A stretch of 64,000 nucleotides of DNA from a virus, in the IMG/VR virus record IMGVR_UViG_3300042922_000542, positions 64,001 to 128,000 of that record. One strand, written 5' to 3'. Position numbers and translations under genes: made by a program. Positions 38,885-48,240 of this stretch are shown in pieces. A model generated the notes under the pieces. It was not told where the DNA came from. It was given only the letters and a program-made list of their open reading frames with translations, and made no database searches. Positions within the stretch are counted from its first letter, which is position 1, and each line of letters starts with the position of its first letter.

Positions 38885-39586
38885 ATGCCATATATGAAAG
38901 ATAGAAATGATGATGAAATTTATATTCCAAGTGCATATGCCAAAGAGGAATTACCAACATGGAATGAGTTTTACAATGAGTTTTATAAACCGCAAGTATT
39001 GACATTTAATCCAACTGATGATAAACAATGTGAATCTGATTTGTATTGGAAATTACCACATCGTAAATTACTACTAGGCTGGGTATGTAATCAATTGAAT
39101 AAAATGTTATTTGAAGATAATATGAAAGAAAATGTATTAGCATTCATTAATAATAAATATTATGAAATATTTGGTGATATTATTAATGATATTCATTTTA
39201 TATTAAAAGATGCAACCGATGATTCATCAACATTGGAAGATATGTTATCATATAACAAATTACCCATAATATATACATGTGAACTTCCAACTACTGGAAA
39301 AAGAAGTATATTTGCATCAGAGATGTCATCTAAAAATATTAAAAATATGCATGGTGTTATCTCATTACAAATGGTGCTCAAATCAGGAAATAACACATTC
39401 ACTATACTCCCATCAATTAATAATAAGGATGTATTTTGGGATATTGTTCGTGATTTAATTATAAGTGTAATAGCATATTTTAGTGATCTAGTTGGGTGGA
39501 AAGATGCTCATGGAAATTTGATTGACAGTGAATATGATATTAGGCCTGGATGTGGATATCAAGCAGGATTCGATGCAGCTATATAA
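38885..39586 (+). CDS. unknown protein
   Basis: This protein has 233 residues and starts after AAGGAAGG. It begins MPYMKDRNDDEIYIPSAYAK. It is rich in Asn, Asp and Ile without a recognisable motif, and no signal peptide is seen. It lies 46 bases after the membrane peptide and is followed by another unknown gene. Confidence 0.72.
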   Translation: MPYMKDRNDDEIYIPSAYAKEELPTWNEFYNEFYKPQVLTFNPTDDKQCESDLYWKLPHRKLLLGWVCNQLNKMLFEDNMKENVLAFINNKYYEIFGDIINDIHFILKDATDDSSTLEDMLSYNKLPIIYTCELPTTGKRSIFASEMSSKNIKNMHGVISLQMVLKSGNNTFTILPSINNKDVFWDIVRDLIISVIAYFSDLVGWKDAHGNLIDSEYDIRPGCGYQAGFDAAI

Positions 39587-39632
39587 TAAAAAATATTAAT
39601 CATAAAATTTCAATAATGAAGGGAATTCAATC

Positions 39633-40142
39633 ATGGATATTATAATCAAAATAGAGGATAATCAAATCGCAGAATTAGTTAATAAAACATCAGAGGAAAT
39701 CGGGACTGAATACTTTGCTGAAGCAATGAAACAGGGATTCGCAAAGTATATTGACAAAGAATTAGAAGCTGCATTTGGGTGTATACATAAAACATATGTA
39801 TCCGATCGGGACCGAAACGCTGATAAAGATAATCAAATTGCTGAGTCATTTATAAGGAATTTATTTGTAAAGGCCAATAAAAATACATACAATCATACTA
39901 CTACATATGAACCGACTGAATATATGAATACGGTAATACGTAACATACCAATGCAAGAAACTCTAGATAAATATAGGGATGATCTCATAGCATCATTACA
40001 TGAGAATATTGATAAATATATAGCTATATTTATTCGTGATATGTTCATAGGTAATATCTTTGATAATCGAACATTCCGTACAGCATTAGCTACCGAAATG
40101 GATATGGCTATTATAAGGCATACTGATTACTCAAAAAAATAA
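39633..40142 (+). CDS. unknown protein
   Basis: This protein has 169 residues and starts after GAAGGG. It begins MDIIIKIEDNQIAELVNKTS. It looks helical and charged, with repeated IREDMF/IFIRD-like stretches near the end. No family is recognised. It ends a plus-strand block at a bidirectional terminator. Confidence 0.7.
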   Translation: MDIIIKIEDNQIAELVNKTSEEIGTEYFAEAMKQGFAKYIDKELEAAFGCIHKTYVSDRDRNADKDNQIAESFIRNLFVKANKNTYNHTTTYEPTEYMNTVIRNIPMQETLDKYRDDLIASLHENIDKYIAIFIRDMFIGNIFDNRTFRTALATEMDMAIIRHTDYSKK

Positions 40143-40158
40143 TTAATGAAATAATTAT

Positions 40159-40199
40159 AAATTATAGATGGCCGATTATGGCCATCTATAATTTTTTAT
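40159..40199. terminator. bidirectional terminator
   Basis: A stem of AAATTATAGATGGC with GCCATCTATAATTT is followed by a T run. It lies between convergent genes. Confidence 0.8.
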
Positions 40200-40204
40200 A
40201 ATTA

Positions 40205-40489
40205 TTATTCCGCTGTGATAACATCACCATTTATTTTAACATCTGTACTTTTATTTGCATCACATATTTTTTTAATTGCAGAATCATCAGCTGTTATTTT
40301 AGCTGAATATGTATTTGGATTGTCGCAAACTGATGGGACAGTTTTTATATCTGATATTTTATCCGATTCACATTTGCATACATCGAACACCTTAGAGAAT
40401 CCTTCATATTTATTATGCATGAAGTCTGTCATTTCCGATTTGTCGTCCGGTAATACCTTACCAAGATATTCCGGTTTATATTTATTCAT
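40205..40489 (-). CDS. small unknown protein
   Basis: This protein has 94 residues. I chose the ATG at 40489, preceded by GTGGTGAG. It begins MNKYKPEYLGKVLPDDKSEM and contains four cysteines (CKC, C, C) spaced too widely for an obvious zinc site. It lies downstream of the frameshift gene and its terminator. The function is unknown. Confidence 0.6.
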   Translation of the reverse strand: MNKYKPEYLGKVLPDDKSEMTDFMHNKYEGFSKVFDVCKCESDKISDIKTVPSVCDNPNTYSAKITADDSAIKKICDANKSTDVKINGDVITAE

Positions 40490-40521
40490 GATTATCTCAC
40501 CACACAATTCAATCGTTTTTT

Positions 40522-40559
40522 TATTAAAAAAGAAAGGGAATATTATTTACTCCCTTTCC
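40522..40559 (-). terminator. minus-strand terminator after frameshift extension
   Basis: GAAAGGGA pairs with TCCCTTTC around an 11-base loop and is followed, in the minus direction, by TTTCTTTTTT. It starts 8 bases past the stop of the -1 frame extension (40566) rather than past the zero-frame stop (40703). Confidence 0.75.
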
Positions 40560-40565
40560 ATCAGT

Positions 40566-40751
40566 TTATAATAATGAAGGATGTTCTGCGTTCCGTTTCC
40601 TTCTTAACTCAACTATCTTTAAAAAATGGGATTTAGGTAAATCATAGATATATTCGAATGTAGGATCTCCCTTAAAGATATTGCCCAATTCTTCTATGAA
40701 TGCTAGGATCTGATCAGTTTGACCTCGCTGCTGTTGAGAGATTGGGCTATT
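40566..40751 (-). CDS. -1 frame extension of the upstream gene (61 codons)
   Basis: Reading in the -1 frame from the slippery run gives NSPISQQQRGQTDQILAFIE and continues to TAA at 40566-40568, for 61 codons with normal codon use. There is no start codon with a ribosome binding site in this frame, so it is most simply the C-terminus of the gene at 40703-42532, reached by a ribosomal frameshift. The pattern resembles the C-terminal helices that follow the zinc segment in tail-assembly chaperones. A one-base homopolymer error would look the same. Confidence 0.65.
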   Translation of the reverse strand, partial: NSPISQQQRGQTDQILAFIEELGNIFKGDPTFEYIYDLPKSHFLKIVELRRKRNAEHPSLL

Positions 40752-42532
40752 AAAAAAAGCAATGTCGACATGTCATCGATATTTATTTCACTCTTAGTAT
40801 GACATTTTGGACAAGATAAATCTTTTAATGTGAATTTAAATTTATAAGGATCAGTCATTAAATCCATTAATTCACTTATAGCTTTGCAATCTAATTCATC
40901 GAGCGTATGTATTACTTTCATAATGTCAGACCCATTGGCTATTTTTCTATACTTGTCACTAGTAATATCAGGTAATAGAATATATTTAATTACAGTTAAA
41001 CAAGATATTTCAAATAGACTTGATATAAATGCAGTTTCACTTTCTTTTACTGACACGATATCAGTTAATCTTGAATTTAAATAATCATAAGCCGAAATAT
41101 GCCCAAAGCAAAGAATAAAACCTGAAGATGGTAATTGCACACTATTTGCCAATTTAAGCATGGAGCCATCATAGTGTTCCATTATAGCATCATGATCCAT
41201 CAATTCGCCAGTAATTTTCATATCTTCCAATGTAACAACTGGAACGCTGCTCATTTGTATTAATGTTTTTGGATCATAAATCCAATCATAAACATTATTA
41301 CAATTCTTACCATGGCAGTCAATAGATACTATTTCTTTATCAAGACATGTTGCACAAAGTATAGCCCATAGCGCATATTCTAAATCGATAAATGATGTCT
41401 TCTTTAAGAAATCTTCAAATGCTGAAACCTTAATAACATTGCCAGTTGCATCTGCATATTCATATTCCTTAAAATCACCAATTGATGGATTCTTTATATG
41501 ATTGAATACTATAGACCACTTCTTTAATTCGCCATCTAAATTATTTAATTCTTGTGAATAAGACAAGTCCAATATTTCAGGATATGATAAACCTGTAAAT
41601 GTCGCACGATATTTTGATGCCGGCATAGACACTCTCATGTCATTCATTTTTCTTGTATATTGTTTTAATATAGCATCAATATTCAATGGACTATCAGCAC
41701 TATTATCTTCTTCTATAATGCTATATTCCATATTTTTTGTTTCAATGATATTTAATGTAACAGATCTAGATTTCTTAATCTTTTCAACTTCTTCTTTAGT
41801 GAAAGATATCTCTGGTACATTAGTTTTATCAATAATAATTTTAGACTCTGCGATTGTGCCATCCACTATTGGTTCGGTCACAACGGCCGCTTTAACTACA
41901 TCATCTGCAACGGCTGGTTCATCTCGATGTATAGCGCTAATCATAGTTGGTTGTATTTCGTTTACATCGGGAGTTACATTAACTTCCTTCTCTTCAATAT
42001 GAATTCTCTCTACAATCGCATCTGGAAATTGCTTAGTAATTGTTGAGATCAAGTCATCTAATCTCTGACCAGCCTTTACGGGATCTATATCTGAAGCAGC
42101 ATCCATTATACGACTATTAAATATAGTAGGTATATTTAAGTGTTTTATACCAAGACGTGTTTTGCTACATTCTATATTATAAACGGCTCTATCCATTTCA
42201 TCCATTTGATCAGCTACATGTTCAGATACTTTATCATCAAGAATATTTTTCAATTCATTTGGTTTTGATTTTTCTTCTAGTTCTTCCTTACTAAGAACAA
42301 CGCCTGTTGAACGTTTCATTTCGGTTAAACCTTCAAGTACACTATCATCCGGAACCCACTCTCCAGTGGATTCATCATTTGTCTTTTTAGGCATTTCCTT
42401 TCTGATAGGGGTCATGACTTCTTTATTTTCCGCATCACTTTTAAATATATCATTATTGGATATATTATGCTGCTCTGCATAATTATTGATCATATCAAAA
42501 ACACCAGAGGATTTATTAATTTGATTATCCAT
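40703..42532 (-). CDS. zinc-motif protein, likely tail/baseplate assembly factor, zero-frame product
   Basis: This frame has 609 residues and its ATG is preceded by AAGGAGAT. The N-terminal 320 residues are acidic and low in structure. A zinc-type segment, CATCLDKEIVSIDCHGKNC, lies near residues 390-410, and a second CPKCHTKSEINIDD lies near residues 573-590. Two CxxC pairs at such places, with a helical tail, recall the T4 gp26-type baseplate/tail assembly proteins, but this is an inference. The last 16 zero-frame codons after the slippery site overlap the longer -1 frame. The predicted shifted product has 655 residues. It follows the gene at 42601-43872 in the same operon. Confidence 0.72.
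   Translation of the reverse strand: MDNQINKSSGVFDMINNYAEQHNISNNDIFKSDAENKEVMTPIRKEMPKKTNDESTGEWVPDDSVLEGLTEMKRSTGVVLSKEELEEKSKPNELKNILDDKVSEHVADQMDEMDRAVYNIECSKTRLGIKHLNIPTIFNSRIMDAASDIDPVKAGQRLDDLISTITKQFPDAIVERIHIEEKEVNVTPDVNEIQPTMISAIHRDEPAVADDVVKAAVVTEPIVDGTIAESKIIIDKTNVPEISFTKEEVEKIKKSRSVTLNIIETKNMEYSIIEEDNSADSPLNIDAILKQYTRKMNDMRVSMPASKYRATFTGLSYPEILDLSYSQELNNLDGELKKWSIVFNHIKNPSIGDFKEYEYADATGNVIKVSAFEDFLKKTSFIDLEYALWAILCATCLDKEIVSIDCHGKNCNNVYDWIYDPKTLIQMSSVPVVTLEDMKITGELMDHDAIMEHYDGSMLKLANSVQLPSSGFILCFGHISAYDYLNSRLTDIVSVKESETAFISSLFEISCLTVIKYILLPDITSDKYRKIANGSDIMKVIHTLDELDCKAISELMDLMTDPYKFKFTLKDLSCPKCHTKSEINIDDMSTLLFLIAQSLNSSEVKLIRS
40751..40757 (-). promoter_or_regulatory. -1 frameshift slippery heptamer T TTT TTA
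   Basis: In the zero frame the codons read CTT TTT TTA, giving the X XXY YYZ heptamer T TTT TTA. This is the same slippery string used in HIV-1 gag-pol. The zero frame stops 16 codons later and the -1 frame runs 61 codons. No strong downstream pseudoknot is evident by eye, only a small CTC/GAG hairpin about 12 bases downstream. Confidence 0.6.
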
Positions 42533-42600
42533 GATTTATAATCTCCTTCATAAAATTATATTTTTTATTATTAATACTAAAGTAATATACGTTGATTTAT

Positions 42601-43872
42601 TTAATTATAATATTTCATCATAAATATAAAATAATTAAATATCCCTCTTCTATAATAAATGATAGTAGCTTCTCTATTATAATCTTGACGAATATCTATA
42701 ATATCATCCATCCAATAATCTAGGGTTTCCTTTATCAACTTATGCTGTTCTATCTTAGATGTGCCGAGTGATCTATATAATGCTAATCCGAAGTTTATAA
42801 ATTCAGCAGAATCTACATCATTACTTGAAAATTTTTCATCTGATTTAAATAAATAAACTACATTTTCAATGAATATATTTAATTTATTTTTTTTATTCGC
42901 GTATATCTTGTTTAAATATCCGACTAAATTATCTTTATTAATGTTTACTGCATCTGCAACTGCTCCTGCAATTGATAAGTTCACTGAGTTTATTAAAAAT
43001 TTATTATATAAATTTTCACTAGTTGCAGCAATATCGGTCATAGTTCCTTCATTATCAACAAATTTACCGTCATCCATTTGATCTACTTGTGAATGCATTG
43101 TTGCATCCTTTTTATAATTATCATAATATTTATTTGCAATATTTTTGAATGCTGAATTTAATTGATTTCTGATACGTACTGTAAAATCTATTAATTCATG
43201 ATCGACTCCGGTTTTAAGTTTTTCTGTATGGAAATCTAATGCCGAATGAGCAATATACTTTAACAAACCAAGTAGATTTTTTTGTTTCTTTATACTAAAT
43301 CTATTTGGTAGATGCTCAATTGTATATTCCATTACATCCGCTTTAACCTCTGCACCGATTTTCCAATATTTTCTAAATACTAATGGGTACTCAGCAAATA
43401 CCGATAAATACTCGCAACACTCTATGATATCAGTATAATTTTTATTAAGACTTTCACTTATCATAGCTGCAATAAATAACTTGTGTATTGCAGATCTTAG
43501 TGTTTGAAATTTACTTTCACCCTGATATGCTACCTTTATCATTTCATCAAACATTTCTATCAGTTCTTTATGGGTAACACCAAACAGATCATACAAAAAT
43601 GCTGTTTCCTTTTCATTAAATGAAAATATATACACCGGTCCGGATGTCAATAATTTAGACGAATTATCATCTATAAATTTACCAATGAAATCTATTATCT
43701 TATCTCGATTTGAAGCTACAGCTAGTGTTGGTGCTATTTTTTTGTCGATAAGATTTTCCTTTAAATAATAACTTTTATTTTTTACCAATGCCTCTAAAAA
43801 TACATTAGATGAATTATTTTCTTCTATAGCATTTTCCATATACGTTTGATATAGCGCCGGGTTCTTATACAT
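42601..43872 (-). CDS. unknown protein in frameshift-gene operon
   Basis: This protein has 423 residues and its ATG is preceded by AAGGAGA. It begins MYKNPALYQTYMENAIEENN. It is helical throughout with no recognised motif. The minus promoter motif at 43939-43948 precedes it, and the frameshift gene follows after 68 bases without a terminator, so the two are probably co-transcribed. Confidence 0.72.
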   Translation of the reverse strand: MYKNPALYQTYMENAIEENNSSNVFLEALVKNKSYYLKENLIDKKIAPTLAVASNRDKIIDFIGKFIDDNSSKLLTSGPVYIFSFNEKETAFLYDLFGVTHKELIEMFDEMIKVAYQGESKFQTLRSAIHKLFIAAMISESLNKNYTDIIECCEYLSVFAEYPLVFRKYWKIGAEVKADVMEYTIEHLPNRFSIKKQKNLLGLLKYIAHSALDFHTEKLKTGVDHELIDFTVRIRNQLNSAFKNIANKYYDNYKKDATMHSQVDQMDDGKFVDNEGTMTDIAATSENLYNKFLINSVNLSIAGAVADAVNINKDNLVGYLNKIYANKKNKLNIFIENVVYLFKSDEKFSSNDVDSAEFINFGLALYRSLGTSKIEQHKLIKETLDYWMDDIIDIRQDYNREATIIYYRRGIFNYFIFMMKYYN

Positions 43873-43927
43873 ATTATTTCTCCTTCTATTTTTTATTTTA
43901 TATTATTGAACAGCTAAAACATCTGTT

Positions 43928-43937
43928 TATATATTAT
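43928..43937 (+). promoter_or_regulatory. candidate phage promoter motif for SbcC-like gene
   Basis: An exact TATATATTAT lies 47 bases before the ATG at 43985. It forms a near-palindrome with the minus-strand copy one base away. Confidence 0.6.
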
Positions 43938-43938
43938 G

Positions 43939-43948
43939 ATAATATATA
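43939..43948 (-). promoter_or_regulatory. candidate phage promoter motif for minus operon
   Basis: An exact TATATATTAT on the minus strand lies 66 bases before the ATG at 43872. Confidence 0.55.
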
Positions 43949-43984
43949 CGTGATAAACTTAGATATACTAGAGGGGACGGACTT

Positions 43985-46558
43985 ATGAAAATTAATCATA
44001 TTAAATTAGAAAATGCTGCCGGCATTTTAGTCGGCCAAAATAAAAGAGTTCTAGATATTGATCTTACAAAATCTCAAAATGCATTAATATCAATTCAAGG
44101 TGATAATGGATCTGGTAAATCTGTATTATTATCATCACTCTCACCATTTGCATCTACCACATCATTAGATGAGCGAAGTTCTATTCCATACATAATCGCT
44201 GGTAAATTGGGTTATAAGGAAATACATTACAATGATATGGGTAAAGATATAATTATAAAGCACTATTTTAAACCTAATACTACTGGCAGTCATTCTGTAA
44301 AAAGTTATTTTCAACTTAATGGCGATGAGCTAAACGAAAATGGTAATGTTACTTCATTCTTATCATTAGTTGAAATTCATATGGGTATTACCCCCGAGAT
44401 GATGAGATTAATACGTTTAGGGACTAATGTCAATTCATTTACATCATTAAAGCCAGCAGATAGAAAGAGTTATGTTGGTAAATTAATTGAAGAGATCGAT
44501 CTATACATGAAAGTATATAAAAAGATAAATGAAGATTTGAGAATCCTGAAAGTACTAATGTCAACTAATGCGAATAATCTCCACAATTGTCATATTACAG
44601 ACATTATTGTAGAAAAAAATAAATTGAAAGATTTAGAAGATGAGATAAATATATATGAAAGTAAAAAATACCAACTTCAATTAAAGATTGATAAAATATC
44701 TGCACTCGAAACTGAAAATAATTTATCCGATCTTATAAATAAACGAAAAGAAATAGAAGTTTCATTATATGATTTTAATAAGACTGAATGTGAGATTAAA
44801 GAAAAATCACTTACCGATACTAGTGTTGATGATTTAATTAAACACAGGTCTAAAATTATTGATAATAAAATAGATTTACAAGCCAATATCAATGCCATGC
44901 GTTTAAGTATTGATGATTCATTAAGCCGCATTGATAATATATCAGCGATTGTGAAAAAGACTATTTCTAATAATGATATTGAATCATTGATCTCATTAAT
45001 TCAGGACTTAAAAGATCGAATTAAAAATACTAATGATATTGTAAAAGGATTTTATCCAACTGGTTGCACATCCGATGATATAACCCGACTTATTAATAGT
45101 CTATCATCATTTAATCAAATAGGATCGATGATGTATACATTTGGCAATAAACCAATATCAATATATTTGAAATTACGTCGAGAGAACATACAAATTGATT
45201 CATTCATAAAGGATCATATCAATCGAAATTTAGCTACAGTCGGTGATAATGAAATAAAGAGATTATTATCTCAGGTATTTCAAAATGATATTATAATTAC
45301 ACCTAATTGTGATACTGAATTTGAGGAATGCCCATATTATAGATTCTCTGAAATGATAAATGATTTTAGAAATAAAGTTGACGATAATGTTTATGATGAA
45401 GAAACTTTACGCTATCTGCGAGTGGTAGCTAACAACGTAGATACTATTTTGAATGAAATCGATTCTTTGATGCGAACAGTTCGTATACCTGACGGGTTAA
45501 AGGACGGTTTATATGAACGAGATATACTAAATCGTCTAGATAGTAAATTGCCCTTATTTGAATTATCATCTATACAAGAATATTTATCATTATTGAAATC
45601 ATATGAATTATATAAAATCGATCTTGAAAGATTAGAGCAATGTGAAGCTCAACTATCAATATATAAATCATCAGGTATCGATAGTCAATTGGCTGAAATT
45701 AAAGTATTGGAAGATAATATATCTAAACATAAATCTAGTATTATGACAAAAGAAAAGGATCTATTGAAATTAGAAGAAGCACTTGATAATATTGAATTTA
45801 ATATAGGACTAATGACTAAATTCAATGATAGTAAAAAATACAAAACTATGATGCAAAACAGTCTAAATGATATAAATAAAATACTAGTCCCATTAGAAGA
45901 ATCTTCTGGACAAAAAATGGAATTGAACTATAAGCTTCGGGAATATAATCATACTATTGATTTATTGAAGTCTGAATCAAAGTATCTTGAAAATCGAATA
46001 AATGAATATCGTAAATTAATAATCGAAAGTGAAAAATTAAAAGATAAATACAATAAGTTGAACATAATCGCAGAATCGGTATCAACTAGAAAAGGTATAC
46101 CGCTAATATATATGAATACATATTTAAGACGAATAGAAAAATTAACTAATGAATTACTGTCAATCATATATGGCGGGGATCTATATATTGATAAATTTAA
46201 TATCACTGCTGATACATTTGAGATTCCGTACGTTAAAAATGGGACGGTGATTCCTGATATTAGATATGCAAGTCAATCGGAATCGGCATTAATGACAATG
46301 GCATTATCATTTGCTCTTGCATATAATGCTACTGGGAAATATAATATATTGCTCCTTGATGAAATTGATTCCGGTTTAGATGAAAGAAATCGTTCTGCAT
46401 TCTTACAAATGCTACGTAGAATAATGCAGAAGATTCAGTCTGAGCAAGTATTTATTATATCTCAAAATGCATCACAAATAGTAAATTTACCAATGGACGT
46501 AATTAAAACAACTGACGTACAGATATCAGGTAAAATGCAGCATGTAATATATGAATAA
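43985..46558 (+). CDS. SbcC/Rad50-like ATPase
   Basis: This protein has 857 residues and starts after GAGGGGAC. Walker A is GDNGSGKS (39-46). A long coiled-coil region spans about 190-700. The ABC signature-like SQSESALMTMALSFAL and Walker B LLLDEIDSGLD lie near residue 795. This is the layout of SbcC/Rad50/T4 gp46, which works with an SbcD/gp47 nuclease in end processing and recombination. I see no clean CxxC zinc hook; the nearest is NCDTEFEECPYY. No SbcD-like gene is in the window. Confidence 0.85.
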   Translation: MKINHIKLENAAGILVGQNKRVLDIDLTKSQNALISIQGDNGSGKSVLLSSLSPFASTTSLDERSSIPYIIAGKLGYKEIHYNDMGKDIIIKHYFKPNTTGSHSVKSYFQLNGDELNENGNVTSFLSLVEIHMGITPEMMRLIRLGTNVNSFTSLKPADRKSYVGKLIEEIDLYMKVYKKINEDLRILKVLMSTNANNLHNCHITDIIVEKNKLKDLEDEINIYESKKYQLQLKIDKISALETENNLSDLINKRKEIEVSLYDFNKTECEIKEKSLTDTSVDDLIKHRSKIIDNKIDLQANINAMRLSIDDSLSRIDNISAIVKKTISNNDIESLISLIQDLKDRIKNTNDIVKGFYPTGCTSDDITRLINSLSSFNQIGSMMYTFGNKPISIYLKLRRENIQIDSFIKDHINRNLATVGDNEIKRLLSQVFQNDIIITPNCDTEFEECPYYRFSEMINDFRNKVDDNVYDEETLRYLRVVANNVDTILNEIDSLMRTVRIPDGLKDGLYERDILNRLDSKLPLFELSSIQEYLSLLKSYELYKIDLERLEQCEAQLSIYKSSGIDSQLAEIKVLEDNISKHKSSIMTKEKDLLKLEEALDNIEFNIGLMTKFNDSKKYKTMMQNSLNDINKILVPLEESSGQKMELNYKLREYNHTIDLLKSESKYLENRINEYRKLIIESEKLKDKYNKLNIIAESVSTRKGIPLIYMNTYLRRIEKLTNELLSIIYGGDLYIDKFNITADTFEIPYVKNGTVIPDIRYASQSESALMTMALSFALAYNATGKYNILLLDEIDSGLDERNRSAFLQMLRRIMQKIQSEQVFIISQNASQIVNLPMDVIKTTDVQISGKMQHVIYE

Positions 46559-46564
46559 TTTTAT

Positions 46565-46599
46565 AATAAAGGGTGGAACTATCCACCCTTTATTTTTTA
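46565..46599 (+). terminator. terminator after SbcC-like gene
   Basis: AATAAAGGGTGGA pairs with TCCACCCTTTATT around a 4-base loop and is followed by TTTTTT. Confidence 0.82.
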
Positions 46600-46626
46600 G
46601 TTAATCGCATATAACTAGTGTTTTAT

Positions 46627-46636
46627 TATATATTAT
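46627..46636 (+). promoter_or_regulatory. candidate phage promoter motif
   Basis: An exact TATATATTAT lies 39 bases before the chosen ATG at 46676. Confidence 0.55.
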
Positions 46637-46675
46637 ATTAATATGAATGATAAGAATAATTTGGAGGTTTTTAAA

Positions 46676-47179
46676 ATGGAAAAGGAAATAAAAACTGTTG
46701 ATATTAAATGCACCGCACATTTTGAAATCGTTGGTGTGGATAAAAATGCTCTTAATCTTAGAATGTATGTCGATGAACTAATTAAAAATGATATGTTTAC
46801 ACTCCAACATCATGGAGGACGATATGCAAAAAATGATGCGAAATTATGTTGTACTAGTAATAGAATTAATATTTTATCTAATCGACGTAATGGCGGTAGA
46901 GTTCATCCGTGTTGCGGGTTTAATTGTGAAGTTGATTTTTCTAAGGAGGAAGCAAGTATTCTCATATCAGCTCATGTTGATAATTATACAACAGGTGAAG
47001 AAATAGATGTTAACTTTAGATTTGTTACATGCATTAGAGGTATGAAAGAAGTAGACAAATATAAGCGAATGCTGGACGAGTTCAATGAAAAAAGAATTAT
47101 TGAGGAGGCCGAAGCTACAAAAAGAGAAATTATTGAAAAAGAAAATGCCGAGAGAATTATGGATTTTCTGAGATCATAA
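46676..47179 (+). CDS. small unknown protein, member of a phage paralogue family
   Basis: This protein has 167 residues. I chose the ATG at 46676, 8 bases after TTGGAGG, over an in-frame ATG at 46643. The N-terminal pattern VDIKCTAHFEIVGVDKNALN and LRMYVDELIKNDMFTLQHH resembles the proteins at 50870 and 51371. It also contains CC and CCGFNC cysteines that its relatives lack. The C-terminus is a charged helix. The function is unknown. Confidence 0.68.
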   Translation: MEKEIKTVDIKCTAHFEIVGVDKNALNLRMYVDELIKNDMFTLQHHGGRYAKNDAKLCCTSNRINILSNRRNGGRVHPCCGFNCEVDFSKEEASILISAHVDNYTTGEEIDVNFRFVTCIRGMKEVDKYKRMLDEFNEKRIIEEAEATKREIIEKENAERIMDFLRS

Positions 47180-47193
47180 AATAGGAGGAATAA

Positions 47194-47568
47194 ATGTGTA
47201 TAAAAATAATAGATACAACTGAATATCGAACTATATGTTTACACACTAAAAACAATGATTGTTTATTTAAGGCCAAGGTCTTTACATTTAATAATCGTAT
47301 TATATTGCGATGCAGTATAAATAAATTCTATTATAGTACGCATTTACTTGAAAATTCTGGCAATATCGAATATATCGAAAAATTTATCCAGGAATATGAT
47401 CGATTTCAAAAAATAAATTGGAATAGTGAATTAGAAAAATGGTATAATGGAATGCCTAAATTTGGAATGAAACTATGTCAAGAATATGATTTTATATTAA
47501 ATAAAATACGTTCTATATTTAATAATATATCAAATGAAATTGATCTTGTTATGGTTGAATATTTATAA
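47194..47568 (+). CDS. small unknown protein
   Basis: This protein has 124 residues and starts after TAGGAGG, 15 bases past the preceding gene. It begins MCIKIIDTTEYRTICLHTKN. The first half is beta-rich and the second half is helical. No motif is recognised. It is co-transcribed with the preceding gene. Confidence 0.68.
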   Translation: MCIKIIDTTEYRTICLHTKNNDCLFKAKVFTFNNRIILRCSINKFYYSTHLLENSGNIEYIEKFIQEYDRFQKINWNSELEKWYNGMPKFGMKLCQEYDFILNKIRSIFNNISNEIDLVMVEYL

Positions 47569-47629
47569 AAAACTATGCAGAAATACAATATGATTTATAT
47601 TAAAAAAATAAAATTATAAGGAGATAATT

Positions 47630-48097
47630 ATGAAAAATATTACAAAGGTATTTATTATTACAATCGTGGCGTTAATGATATCATCACTGTCAATTACTAT
47701 GGCAGCTTCTTCTCCATCATTAGAAAAACCTAAATATACTATAGGTACTGGAGGACCTGTTACACCTGCTAAAGAATATGTTATTGGTACTGGAGGACCT
47801 GTTACACCTGCTAAAGAATATGTTATTGGTACTGGAGGACCTGTTACACCTGCTAAAGAATATGTTATTGGTACTGGAGGACCTGTTACACCAACTAAGG
47901 AATATGTTATTGAGATGGGTCTAATCAATATTAACTATAATGCAGAAGATGATCAAGTATTATTCACATTTGTTGTGGATATCCCTAATATTGGTATGTT
48001 TGAATGTAAAGCAGTTGCAAATGAATTTAAACATAACTCCGAACAAGATACTGTTAATTCAGAAAAATTTATGAAGTATATTAAAAGTCAAAAATAA
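47630..48097 (+). CDS. secreted protein with four 14-residue tandem repeats
   Basis: This protein has 155 residues and starts after AAGGAGAT. A signal peptide covers about residues 1-26 (hydrophobic core VFIITIVALMISSLSITMAA). Residues 36-91 are four tandem copies of YVIGTGGPVTPAKE, exact at DNA level except at the ends. The C-terminal LININYNAEDDQVLFTFVVD matches DLINIVYDPKEDRVLLLCNV of the next gene, so this looks like a shortened paralogue of it. The protein is probably exported by the host Sec system. The function is unknown. Confidence 0.75.
   Translation: MKNITKVFIITIVALMISSLSITMAASSPSLEKPKYTIGTGGPVTPAKEYVIGTGGPVTPAKEYVIGTGGPVTPAKEYVIGTGGPVTPTKEYVIEMGLININYNAEDDQVLFTFVVDIPNIGMFECKAVANEFKHNSEQDTVNSEKFMKYIKSQK
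47735..47902 (+). repeat. four 42-bp tandem repeats in coding sequence
   Basis: Four in-frame 42-base units encode a 14-residue repeat. The middle units are identical, which suggests recent expansion or frequent copy-number change. Confidence 0.85.
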
Positions 48098-48133
48098 AAT
48101 AAGTTAGGGACATTATCCCTAACTTATTTTTTA
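48098..48133 (+). terminator. terminator
   Basis: ATAAGTTAGGGA pairs with TCCCTAACTTAT around a short loop and is followed by TTTTTT. Confidence 0.82.
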
Positions 48134-48240
48134 TATATTGAGGATGATCGTTTATATCCGCAGTATATAATAATTCAAATTCAAGTGTAAAAATTATATT
48201 ACATAATATATTTTAAAAATAAAATTATAAGGAGATAATT

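Noticed and set aside
46643-46675. Longer start of the protein at 46676
   Set aside because: The ATG at 46643 lies only 7 bases after the promoter motif and lacks a binding site. TTGGAGG precedes 46676.
47735-47902. CRISPR array
   Set aside because: The 42-base units are directly adjacent without spacers and are in frame with a secreted protein.
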